A DNA stretch of 64,000 nucleotides, taken from contig NZ_FBXK01000005.1 in the NCBI RefSeq assembly GCF_900013425.1, positions 3,125,501 through 3,189,500 of the forward strand, written 5' to 3'. A program made the translations under genes and the position numbers. This DNA comes from Sphingobium sp. Z007. GTDB taxonomy: Bacteria > Pseudomonadota > Alphaproteobacteria > Sphingomonadales > Sphingomonadaceae. Positions 26,684 through 34,544 of this stretch are shown piece after piece. Positions within the stretch are counted from its first letter, which is position 1, and each line of letters begins with the position of its first letter. The notes beneath the pieces are model-generated. The model searched no databases. It saw only the letters and a list, made by a program, of their open reading frames with translations, and had not been told where the DNA came from.

Positions 26684-27447
26684 AGCAGCGCCGTCCACAA
26701 CGCCGCTGCGCTGAAGATGCCGAGCAATCCGGCGGTGAAGGCGGTGGTGGCGCGGCGGCCGATATCGGCGGGGGATCGCACCGGCTTTGCCCCCACCGCG
26801 CTGCCCACGCCAAAGGCGATCAGGGCGTAGAGCAGCAGCTTGGCCATGCCGGTCAGCATCGCGCCCGCCGCATCATGGGAGAAGGCGAAGCCGGACCAAA
26901 GCGGCCAGCCGACATTGGCGATCAGCGCCAGCGGCACGCCGCAGCCGATCACCGCGGCGATGCCGCCGAGCAGCATATGGATCGGCGCGGACAGCAGCAC
27001 CGCGGCCAGCGCCGGCCCAAGCGCATGGGCGACCGGATCGCGTCCCAGCGCCTCCAGCGCGTCGATCTCCCGGTTTAGCGCCATGGCGCCGAGCCGCGAC
27101 GACAGCGCCACCGACACGCTGCCGCAGGCGAACAGGCCGACCAGCAGCGGCACGATGTCGCGCAGCACTATCTCCGCCAGCGCGCCCAGTACCGGGATTT
27201 GCGCATTATAAAGCGCCAGCAACCGCGCCGCGCCGATGCCCGCGATGATCCCGGCCAGCGCGGTGAGCGGCAACAGCGTGCGCAATGGCCGCCAGACATG
27301 GAGCGGCAGGCCGTCCGCCAGTTGCCGCTGCGCCAGAGCGTCGCCCGCGATGAGGCGGCGGCCCATGCCCACGGCGGCGCGCACGGTCAGCCACGCCCCC
27401 GCGCCGATCGCGGCCAACAGCTTGGGTCCGCCCTTCAGCGCGTCCAT
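26680..27447 (-). CDS. MlaE-like lipid ABC transporter permease
   Basis: 255 residues with five or six membrane helices. Family features are VWRPLRTLLPLTALAGIIAG, PLLVGLFACGSVSVALSSRLGAMALNREIDALEALGRDP (written here as one run of short motifs: SSRLGAMALNREID and DALEALGRDP) and the closing TAGLLGIFSAAALW. The REIDALE-type coupling segment matches MlaE. It forms the inner-membrane channel with the MlaF-like ATPase encoded next, and presumably serves the MlaD-like protein encoded convergently. Its start lies 13 bases inside the end of the RyR-domain gene, so it belongs to that run. Confidence 0.9.
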   Translation of the reverse strand: MDALKGGPKLLAAIGAGAWLTVRAAVGMGRRLIAGDALAQRQLADGLPLHVWRPLRTLLPLTALAGIIAGIGAARLLALYNAQIPVLGALAEIVLRDIVPLLVGLFACGSVSVALSSRLGAMALNREIDALEALGRDPVAHALGPALAAVLLSAPIHMLLGGIAAVIGCGVPLALIANVGWPLWSGFAFSHDAAGAMLTGMAKLLLYALIAFGVGSAVGAKPVRSPADIGRRATTAFTAGLLGIFSAAALWTALL

Positions 27448-29573
27448 GGCGCGCGCCCGATCGCGCCGTCCGGGTCGATGACGATGGCGCGCGGATCATC
27501 GACCGGCAACGCCGCCAGCAGCAGGTCGGCGCGCACGGCCAGCGCCGCCATGTCGCCCGCATGGATTGCGTCCGCGCCTTGCACCAGCACAGCCGCTGCG
27601 GTCGCTTCACCAGTCGACAGCGGGTCAAGGATCGCCTGCACATGGGTCCTCAGCGCCAGTTGCACCAACTGTCCCTCCGCCTGCAAAGCGCCCAGCATAT
27701 GGCGCGACCAGCGATCGGCCAGTTCGCCAACAAAGACCAATGCCCGATCGGGATAATGGTCCGCCAACGCCGCCACCAAGGCAGCCGGATCGAGCGCCGC
27801 ACTCTCGCCGCCCGGCAGCAGGACCACCGTCAGCGTCCGCAGCGCCCGCCGTCCCGATGCGGCCAGCAGCCGCGCCATGATCCGCACCTGCTCCCGGTCC
27901 AGATCCTTGATCGCCTCGCTCAGCGCATCATAGGGCACGATGTCGGGATGCAGCCGCCGCGCGTCGTCGCGCGCCGGCCCATGGGTCCAGCCCTGCACCA
28001 GCTTGGCCGCCATCCAGCGATCATGTTCGGCGCGCGACAATTCCTCCAGCTCGTCCGGCGTCAGGCTCAGCGAAGGCCCGTTCCCCTCCACCAGCCGCGC
28101 GCCGATGTCGCGCAGTTTAAGGCTGTAGCAATCGGCGACCAGCCGGTTATCGTCGCGGAAGCTTTCGGGCAGGTCTTCCCATTCCTGCATTGATGCGCGC
28201 GCGCCGATCCGCTCGCCATCGGCAAAACGGCCCTCCAGGTAGAAATCATGGATCGACCGGGCGAGCGCGTCATGCCGGTCCTGCAGCAGCATGTCGGGAT
28301 CGGCGAGGTCCGACAGGCTGCCGAAGGGGAATATCCCCGCGCCGATGCGATGGTCATGTGCGCCCGCCATGCGAACATGGATCGGCGGGGCGGGCAGGGC
28401 GGCGGCGCGATAACGGGCATCGACCGCCAGCGCGACGGCCAGCGCGCGGTCGTCATCATCCAGGTCGATCAGGATCGCCGCCGGCTCGCCCGACGCCGCG
28501 ACATGGGCGTCGATCAGCGCGCCGATCCGCGCCGGGTCCGGCCGCGCCTCTACGAAACGCAGCGGCGACAGCGCGTCCGCGCCCGGATTGCGCGCCCGAA
28601 ACGCCGCGTCGCCCTGCGCCGCGTCGGCCATGTGGAGGGCGAAGGCGGGCTTGCCGCCATCGCGATAATGGCCGCCCGCCAGTATGCGCAGCACATAGCG
28701 TTCGACCAGGGGGGTGAAGCCGATGACGAGCACGCCGCGCCCTGCCTGCCCCGCGCGGCAGAACCCGTCGATTGGCCGGGCCAGCGCCAGCTGCCGCGCG
28801 GCGATGTCGGGCAACGCCGCCAGCCGCACCCGCGCCGTCCGCCGATCGCCATGTTCGAAACGCTGTTCGACGCTGCGCCGTAGGTCCAGGTCGTCGACAC
28901 GCAGGATGATGTCGACCGGGTCGCCCGCCGGCCGCACGCTGCTGACCTGCGCCAGCACGGCGGAAGCCAGCGCGATATTGCCGCGCGCCTCGCGCGACAG
29001 CAGCAGCACGGCACGCGCCTTGTCCAGCGCCAGGTCGGCGGCGCTCTCTTGCGCCACGCCCTGCTCCACCTCCGCCGCGCCCGCCTCCAGCGCGTCGGCG
29101 ATCCAGGTCATGCGCCGGTCTTGCGGCCACAGCAGCACGCGCCGCCCGTCGGCCAGCGCGCCGCGCGCCGCCTGCGCGGCCAGCCCGCCGCTCTCGTCGC
29201 CCGCAATCACCAGATGTTCACCGCGTGCCCGGATCAGCGCCAAGCGCAGCGGGTTGCGCAATTGCTCCCAGGCCAGCGCCGCCGTCGACCAGAAGGTGAG
29301 CAGCGGCAACGCCCACCGCGCGATGTTAAGCGCCAGTGGCAGGTCGCGCCCCTCCAGCACCTGGGGAAAGCTGCCGACGATCAGCCGAAGCGCGCGCATA
29401 GCGTCCTGGATGACGGTCGAGGCGATCCCGGCCTGCGCGTAGGCTTGCGCGAAACCCCATGTGCCCAGCAGGAAGGCAAGGGCCATCGCGCCGAACCGCA
29501 CGACCGGCGCCACCGGCGGCAGGCGGAGGCTCCCGCGGGATTTGGGCTTCTCCTGTGTCGGCTGGCCCCCCAT
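27435..29573 (-). CDS. Two-TM, Rossmann-fold protein with RyR domain
   Basis: 712 residues. Two membrane helices lie at about 25-48 and 78-102, followed by a TrkA-N-like Rossmann segment (LVIAGDESGG, about 121-250). A second nucleotide-binding-like segment follows (VLVIGFTPLVERYVLRIL, from about 281). A RyR domain spans about 505-572: ELSRAEHDRWMAAKLVQGWT then LHPDIVPYDALSEAIKDLDR. The final 130 residues (LTVVLLPGGE...) look like another Rossmann-type domain, possibly of the SLOG type. The segment between the two helices has no TVGYG-like filter, so it is not an obvious K+ channel. RyR domains in bacteria have been proposed to act in signalling or conflict systems. It follows the papain-like gene by 8 bases and overlaps the MlaE gene by 13. 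Confidence 0.8.
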   Translation of the reverse strand: MGGQPTQEKPKSRGSLRLPPVAPVVRFGAMALAFLLGTWGFAQAYAQAGIASTVIQDAMRALRLIVGSFPQVLEGRDLPLALNIARWALPLLTFWSTAALAWEQLRNPLRLALIRARGEHLVIAGDESGGLAAQAARGALADGRRVLLWPQDRRMTWIADALEAGAAEVEQGVAQESAADLALDKARAVLLLSREARGNIALASAVLAQVSSVRPAGDPVDIILRVDDLDLRRSVEQRFEHGDRRTARVRLAALPDIAARQLALARPIDGFCRAGQAGRGVLVIGFTPLVERYVLRILAGGHYRDGGKPAFALHMADAAQGDAAFRARNPGADALSPLRFVEARPDPARIGALIDAHVAASGEPAAILIDLDDDDRALAVALAVDARYRAAALPAPPIHVRMAGAHDHRIGAGIFPFGSLSDLADPDMLLQDRHDALARSIHDFYLEGRFADGERIGARASMQEWEDLPESFRDDNRLVADCYSLKLRDIGARLVEGNGPSLSLTPDELEELSRAEHDRWMAAKLVQGWTHGPARDDARRLHPDIVPYDALSEAIKDLDREQVRIMARLLAASGRRALRTLTVVLLPGGESAALDPAALVAALADHYPDRALVFVGELADRWSRHMLGALQAEGQLVQLALRTHVQAILDPLSTGEATAAAVLVQGADAIHAGDMAALAVRADLLLAALPVDDPRAIVIDPDGAIGRAPWTR

Positions 29574-29581
29574 GGCCGGGC

Positions 29582-31132
29582 TCAGTTGCTGGTCTGGAGC
29601 CGGACGAAAGCGGCGGAGACCCCCTGGCCGTCGCCCTGGGGCGCCGCCAGCTTGGCGCGCAGCTTGGTCAAGAACTGCCGCTCGGTGCCGTTCACCACTT
29701 CGTCATCGCCGAACAACGGCTTGGCCGAGGCGAGCGCGATGATCAGTTCCGGGCCGAAGGGCGGCGCGACCTGATAGCGTTGCGCCGCCTGGGACAGGCC
29801 GATGGTCACGCGGCGCACGCCCTTGCGATCGGGTTCGGGATGGCCGCGATGCAGCTCGACTGCGCTGCCGTCAGCCTGGAGGTAGATGATGCTGAGGTAG
29901 GGCCGCGCCGCGCTCGTCGTCGCGCTGACGCCGAAAATCTCATTCTCCTGCATGACCACCGGATCGCCATCCCGATTCTTGCCGTCTGCGGTCAGGACGA
30001 TGATGGCGGTGCCTTCGCGCGCCAGCGGCGCGGCCAGCGTCAACGCCGCCTCGCACTGCGGCCAGGGCATATGGCGCACGGCAAAGCTGCGGCCTGGATC
30101 GGCCTTCATCGCCGCCTCGCGCAGCGCAGCGATCGCGTTCAGGTCGCCGGAAAAGCCGGTGATGCTCTTCCCCTGCACCGACACCGCGCCGCACGGCATG
30201 GCCGCCACCTGATCGGCGAAGACTTGCGCGTCGTTGCGTGGCGGCGGGGGCGGCGCGCCGGGCGCGGCCGGGGCGATCGGCGCTTCGAGCGAATAGGCTT
30301 CCCCGGTCAGCAGCTTGAAGGTCGCATAATCGACCCAGGCATAGCCCTTGTCGCCCCAGATCGGGCCCCAACTGTTCATGATGCGCAGCGCCTGGCGATC
30401 CTCGTCATAGCCCACGATTGCCATCGCGTGGTAATTGGCCTTGTCCGGCTTTTCGGTGCGGCGATATACGCCGTCGCCGCGGAATGCCTTGAAATCGGCG
30501 GGCGCAGGCATGGCGAATATCACCGGCGCGCCGCGGGCGAGCGCGCCCTTGACGTCGTCCAATATGATCGGCGTGCGCCAATCGTCCTTGACCTCCCGGT
30601 CCACCGCGCGCCAGTCGAGCAGGCGGAAATTGCCCGCTTTCTCTTTCAGCCCCTCGGCCGCCGGGATCGCGCATTTGGTCATATCGTCGGGAAATTCGGC
30701 CAGGCTGACCGTGCCTTCATTCTTCAGCAAAGTGAGCGCCTGGACGATGCTGATCGTGCCGGTGCAGGGCGACCCAGCCGGGCGCAGCCGGTTATAGACA
30801 TAGGCCGGGCTCATCTGGTCGGCTGGATCGTCCGGCTGCACAGTCTTGTCGCGAAAATTGAGGAAGGTGCGCGCGGCATAGGTCGTCGCCCAGGCGACGC
30901 AGTTGGGCTGCGGCCCCTGCGATCCGGGCGGCGGATAGGCGTTGGACAGGTCCACCTGCTTGGGCAGATAGGCGCGGAACCGCCCCTGTTTGGGCAGCTT
31001 GGCATAATCTTCGGGAGAAACGGGCTCCGCCCCGGTCATGAACTGGCTGTCGTCCGCCTGCTGGGCGACGAGCGCCCCGCCGGACAGCGCCAGCAACGCG
31101 GCGCTTCCCCATGTGACGAGACGCCATGTCAT
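29582..31132 (-). CDS. Exported papain-family (C1) cysteine protease
   Basis: 516 residues from the ATG at 31132 (a GTG one codon earlier is also possible; GGAGG is 8 bases upstream of the ATG). A signal peptide covers residues 1-24. The catalytic set is visible: Cys78 in GPQPNCVAWATTYAA, His235 in NYHAMAIVGYD and Asn253 in IMNSWGPIWGDKGYAWV. A Pro-rich linker near 287-299 leads to a C-terminal half with a Cys pair (MPCGAV, WPQCEAAL). A DUF4384-like segment at about 400-475 (YLQADGSAVEL, APPFGPELIIALAS) recurs in the nearby caspase. It is predicted to act in the periplasm. Sits between the barrel protein and RyR genes with gaps of 25 and 8 bases. Confidence 0.88.
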   Translation of the reverse strand: MTWRLVTWGSAALLALSGGALVAQQADDSQFMTGAEPVSPEDYAKLPKQGRFRAYLPKQVDLSNAYPPPGSQGPQPNCVAWATTYAARTFLNFRDKTVQPDDPADQMSPAYVYNRLRPAGSPCTGTISIVQALTLLKNEGTVSLAEFPDDMTKCAIPAAEGLKEKAGNFRLLDWRAVDREVKDDWRTPIILDDVKGALARGAPVIFAMPAPADFKAFRGDGVYRRTEKPDKANYHAMAIVGYDEDRQALRIMNSWGPIWGDKGYAWVDYATFKLLTGEAYSLEAPIAPAAPGAPPPPPRNDAQVFADQVAAMPCGAVSVQGKSITGFSGDLNAIAALREAAMKADPGRSFAVRHMPWPQCEAALTLAAPLAREGTAIIVLTADGKNRDGDPVVMQENEIFGVSATTSAARPYLSIIYLQADGSAVELHRGHPEPDRKGVRRVTIGLSQAAQRYQVAPPFGPELIIALASAKPLFGDDEVVNGTERQFLTKLRAKLAAPQGDGQGVSAAFVRLQTSN

Positions 31133-31157
31133 CACCCGTTCCTCCCGAATATCTGCT

Positions 31158-32069
31158 TTAGAAACGATAGCCGATGGTCAGCGTCACCGCGTCGAAATCG
31201 AAATCATGCGAAAAGCTGCTGGTGCCATGGGTGTAGATCAGGCCGATGCGCAGCTGCTCGGCGCGGCTCTTCTGCTCCGCCTCGCGGGTGCGGATGCCCA
31301 CGCTCAGAGCGGCTTCATGCACATCTTCATAGGATTGCGGATCGCCAGTCAGCTTGGTCCAGGTGTAGCTGGCCCGCATCGAGCCCTGCCGCCCGCCGAA
31401 CATCCGGCCCTTGAGCGGCAATTGATAGGCGATGCCGTTGCGGAAGGACCAGACATCTTCCTTGAAATAGAAGGGCACCTTCTTGCCGATGCCGACATCG
31501 GTCGTCGTGGTCCATCCGACCATATTGCCGATGGTCAGGTCACCGCGGCCGACATGCGCGATCTTGTAGCGGCTTGTGGCCGACAGGGTCAGCACTTCGC
31601 TGCTGGCGCCGAAATAGCCGTCATTGTCGGTCGCGCCGAACGCGACGCGCGGGGTAACGAGCCAGTTGGGCTGGACCGGGATTTCGACGCCGGTCGATAA
31701 CGTGCCCAGGATCGCGGTCTGGCCGTCATTGACGTGCAGCACATTGAGGATCGGGTCGATCAGCACGCGGGCGCGGCTGCCTTCGGACGGACGGAACGCC
31801 TTCTGGTAGCGCAGTTCGTAGCGCTGGCCCTCGACCCCGTCCGATCCCCAATAGCTGAACGCGCCGCCGATCGTATCCGCGTCCCCCTCCATGTCGAAAC
31901 CCGGCGTGTCGGGATCATCGTCATAGTCGAGATCGTTGAGATTGAGCGCGGTCGTGACCGCTGTGTGCTGTAGGCTGTTCGGACTGCCGATGGTCGAATA
32001 ATAAGGCGACGCGAAAGCCGCGCCCGGCACGAGCGCCGCCACCGTGGCCGCGATCAGAAACTTCTTCAT
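31158..32069 (-). CDS. Predicted outer-membrane beta-barrel protein
   Basis: 303 residues with a signal peptide (MKKFLIAATVAALVPGAAFA). The mature part is a series of amphipathic strands: QRYELRYQKAF, WLVTPRVAFGATDNDGYFGA, SMRASYTWTKLTG and RIGLIYTHGTSS. The C-terminus FDAVTLTIGYRF ends in the aromatic expected for outer-membrane insertion. An acidic segment near residue 50 (DLDYDDDPDTPGFDME) could bind metal. Family not recognised. It lies inside the caspase/papain gene run (63 bases after the caspase-FGE gene), which suggests that the proteases act in the same compartment. Confidence 0.75.
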   Translation of the reverse strand: MKKFLIAATVAALVPGAAFASPYYSTIGSPNSLQHTAVTTALNLNDLDYDDDPDTPGFDMEGDADTIGGAFSYWGSDGVEGQRYELRYQKAFRPSEGSRARVLIDPILNVLHVNDGQTAILGTLSTGVEIPVQPNWLVTPRVAFGATDNDGYFGASSEVLTLSATSRYKIAHVGRGDLTIGNMVGWTTTTDVGIGKKVPFYFKEDVWSFRNGIAYQLPLKGRMFGGRQGSMRASYTWTKLTGDPQSYEDVHEAALSVGIRTREAEQKSRAEQLRIGLIYTHGTSSFSHDFDFDAVTLTIGYRF

Positions 32070-32132
32070 GAATATTACCCCTCTTTACACGCCGAAGTCC
32101 CACCCCCGGCGTAATCCCTCATAATATCAACG

Positions 32133-33761
32133 TCAGGACGATCCCCCGATCTCGTCCGGTTCCAGGTCGCGCACGACGCGCAGGCCCGCATCCTGCCGGC
32201 GCTTGCCGGGCGGGACGGTGAAACGATTGGCCGATCGCAGCGCATCGGGTGCGCTTTCGAACGATCCGCCGCGGATGATCCGCGCGCGGCAGGACGTGTC
32301 AGTGCAACCCGACGTCCATTCCCACACATTGCCCTGCATCTGATTGAGGCCGAAGCTGTTGGCGGGATAGCTGTTCACCGCTTCGGGATAGCCGCGATAG
32401 GGCGCGGTATCCGATCCGTGATAGCGGGCGGTATGATCGTAATTGGCCATCGATGGCCCGATGTCGTCGCCCCAGGGAAAGGCCGACGGCGCGCCGCCGC
32501 GGCTGGCATATTCCCATTCCTGTTCGGTCGGCAGGCGATAGGGGCGGCCCGACTGGACCGTCAGCCAGGCGACGAAGGCCTGGGCGTCCTCATAACTGAT
32601 GTCCGTCGCCGGGATCAGCGGGTTGGGATTATCCTTCGACCAATTGCCCAGCTTCGTGCAGGCATTGTCGCGCACGCAGGCATTCCATTCGGCGATCGTC
32701 ACTTCATAGACGCCGATCGCGAAAGGACGGTCGATTTTCATGTCGGCCTGCACCGCTTCATCGCCGCCACGCCCCGGTTCCGACAGGGGCGATCCGAACG
32801 GCGTCAGCCCGGCCGGGATCGCCCGCATCCAGGGGCAGTTTGCGCAATCGTAGAAACGGTCGCTCGCCGCCCGGTCGCAGGAAATGAAGCAGGGCGGCGC
32901 GCCTTGCAGCCCATAGTCGAAGGTCGGCTTCTGGAAATTCTTGCCCGACGACAGCGCAACCCGGTCGGACACGCGCTTCAGGGCATCGGCGATATTCTGC
33001 TGCGGGCGACGGATTTCCTCGGCCAGCACCTTGGAAAAAATGCCGTCGTCGAACGCGACCTGGTCGGCGCTGGTGGAGAAGGCGACGAGATAGCCCTGAT
33101 CCGGCCGGATCGCGGCGGTGGGCGCGCGGACCATGCGGCGCAGCCCCTTGCTGCCCGCCAGTTCACCCACCGCGCTCGCCTCGGTCCCGGTTTCCGCGGC
33201 GATCATCTGCGTCAGCGAGGGCGGCGGCGCAGGCAGGACGTTGCGACACATGTCGAGCACGATCAGCACCGTCTTCGCGCCCGATCCCAGCAGGTTATGG
33301 GTCAGCGCCGCGCGGGTCAGCGTCGCGCTTTCAGGCGTCAGATCGCGACCGGCATCGACCGGCAGCAGCATGACGTCGCCATAGCTGCCCAACGCCGCGC
33401 CATGGCCGGAAAAATAGAGCGTGCCGAACGCCTTGGGACCGGCCGCGGCCAGCTTCGCGCGGAAATCGGCGATCGCCTGGCCCATCGCCTCGCGCGACAG
33501 GTCGCGGCGCACCTGCACCGGGCCTGCGCCGCTGGCGTCGACAAAGCCGGTGGCGTTGAGCGCGGTCGCGACCTTGTCGCCATCGGCATAGGTGGAGCCG
33601 AGTTTGTCGAAGGATTGATAGGCGCCGTTGACGATCACCAGCGCTAGCCGCGGTTCTTCCGCCGCGCGTGCGGGACCGGCCAGCGCAAGCAGGACCAGCG
33701 CCCAGGCGGCGACCAGCGCGCGGATCAGGCCGCGCCCGCCCTCAGGCAGGCTGTAGATCAT
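32133..33761 (-). CDS. Exported caspase-like protease fused to FGE-sulfatase domain
   Basis: 542 residues. A signal peptide spans about 1-33 (ALVLLALAGPARA). A caspase (C14) domain covers about 37-280: the catalytic His120 is in YFSGHGAALG and Cys172 in IVLDMCRNVL. The C-terminal part (about 315-535) is a formylglycine-generating-enzyme/SUMF1-type domain: FAIGVYEVTIAEWNAC, PYRLPTEQEWEYASRGG, GNVWEWTSGC and IIRGGSF. Caspase-FGE fusions are known in bacterial genomes, but the biological role is not established. The export signal places it in the periplasm. Its ATG overlaps the stop of the preceding secreted-protein gene (ATGA). Confidence 0.9.
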   Translation of the reverse strand: MIYSLPEGGRGLIRALVAAWALVLLALAGPARAAEEPRLALVIVNGAYQSFDKLGSTYADGDKVATALNATGFVDASGAGPVQVRRDLSREAMGQAIADFRAKLAAAGPKAFGTLYFSGHGAALGSYGDVMLLPVDAGRDLTPESATLTRAALTHNLLGSGAKTVLIVLDMCRNVLPAPPPSLTQMIAAETGTEASAVGELAGSKGLRRMVRAPTAAIRPDQGYLVAFSTSADQVAFDDGIFSKVLAEEIRRPQQNIADALKRVSDRVALSSGKNFQKPTFDYGLQGAPPCFISCDRAASDRFYDCANCPWMRAIPAGLTPFGSPLSEPGRGGDEAVQADMKIDRPFAIGVYEVTIAEWNACVRDNACTKLGNWSKDNPNPLIPATDISYEDAQAFVAWLTVQSGRPYRLPTEQEWEYASRGGAPSAFPWGDDIGPSMANYDHTARYHGSDTAPYRGYPEAVNSYPANSFGLNQMQGNVWEWTSGCTDTSCRARIIRGGSFESAPDALRSANRFTVPPGKRRQDAGLRVVRDLEPDEIGGSS

Positions 33762-34444
33762 TGCCCCGCCTTGCGCGGCGCAAAGCTGACCTGGGTCACG
33801 ACCTGGTCGACCGCATCGACATGCAGCACCGCGTCGTAGCGACGCGCGGCTTTATAGGGTTCGGCGGGGCCGCCGCCGAACAGTTTAGCGAAGAAGCCAC
33901 CAAAGCCGCGCCCCTTCTGGCAATAGGGCGCGACGCTGACGGTGCCGCCGCTCTGCTTGACCTCGTTCAGCCAGGCACCCAACGGAAGTGGGGCTTCATT
34001 ATCGGCTGGATAGGGGGTGTCGAGATCGACCACCACCGGGCGGCCGCGGCGCAGCTTGCCCTTTAGCGCGCGATCGAAGCGGGCGGGATCGGTAAATCGT
34101 AGCGTCGGTTTGGCTACCGGACGGTCGCAAGCCTTGAGCACGGGCGCGACTGGCGCGGCGGCAACTGGCGCGAGGGCGGCGGGTGTCGATCGACTGGGAT
34201 CGGCCACAGGACCAGCGATGGGCGTAACGGCATGAGCCGGCGTGCCCGGCATTTGTGGCTGTGGCGCAACAGGCTTGGGCGCAATAGGCTCCGGCGGCAA
34301 AATGCGCACGCCGCGACCCGCTGCTCCATCGGCCGGGGGGTGTTCTGACGGCGGGACGTTATCGGCCTGCGCCAAAGCGTTAGGCGCGCCTCCCGCTGAC
34401 AGCAGGAAAAACGCAACAACTATAGTGCAACGCAACACGGCCAT
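33758..34444 (-). CDS. Secreted proline-rich hypothetical protein
   Basis: 228 residues; GGAGCGGACAA precedes the ATG at 34444. The signal peptide ends near NALAQA. A Pro/Ala-rich linker spans about 30-100. A folded C-terminal domain runs from KACDRPVAKPTLRFTDPARF to RRYDAVLHVDAVDQVVTQV, with a Cys pair (ACDRP, PYCQKG). I do not recognise the domain. It is the first gene of the seven-gene minus-strand run and is coupled by ATGA to the caspase-FGE gene, so it is probably a secreted partner of that protease. Confidence 0.7.
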   Translation of the reverse strand: MAVLRCTIVVAFFLLSAGGAPNALAQADNVPPSEHPPADGAAGRGVRILPPEPIAPKPVAPQPQMPGTPAHAVTPIAGPVADPSRSTPAALAPVAAAPVAPVLKACDRPVAKPTLRFTDPARFDRALKGKLRRGRPVVVDLDTPYPADNEAPLPLGAWLNEVKQSGGTVSVAPYCQKGRGFGGFFAKLFGGGPAEPYKAARRYDAVLHVDAVDQVVTQVSFAPRKAGQ

Positions 34445-34544
34445 TTGTCCGCTCCGAGTCTAGATATAGTTATTGCCCCGATTACCTTTATCCGATTATG
34501 GATATATAGCTATTGAGGCAACAAAAAAGCGCGGGGGATTCCTA
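34445..34544. promoter_or_regulatory. AT-rich divergent promoter region of the caspase locus
   Basis: A 100-base gap, strikingly AT-rich for this genome, separates the divergent caspase-run genes. A repeated motif is present: GATATAGTTATTG (34463-34475) and GATATATAGCTATTGA (34501-34516). It probably holds both promoters and a shared operator. A TTGCCC/TTATGG pair with 17-base spacing could serve the plus strand. Confidence 0.5.

Noticed and set aside
27435..29573. RyR protein as an ordinary TrkA-type potassium channel
   Set aside because: No selectivity-filter sequence between the two membrane helices, and additional RyR and C-terminal domains are present.
29459..31414. 651-codon plus-strand frame opposite the papain-like gene
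   Set aside because: The minus strand carries a signal peptide and the complete papain catalytic set; the plus frame has no recognisable domain.
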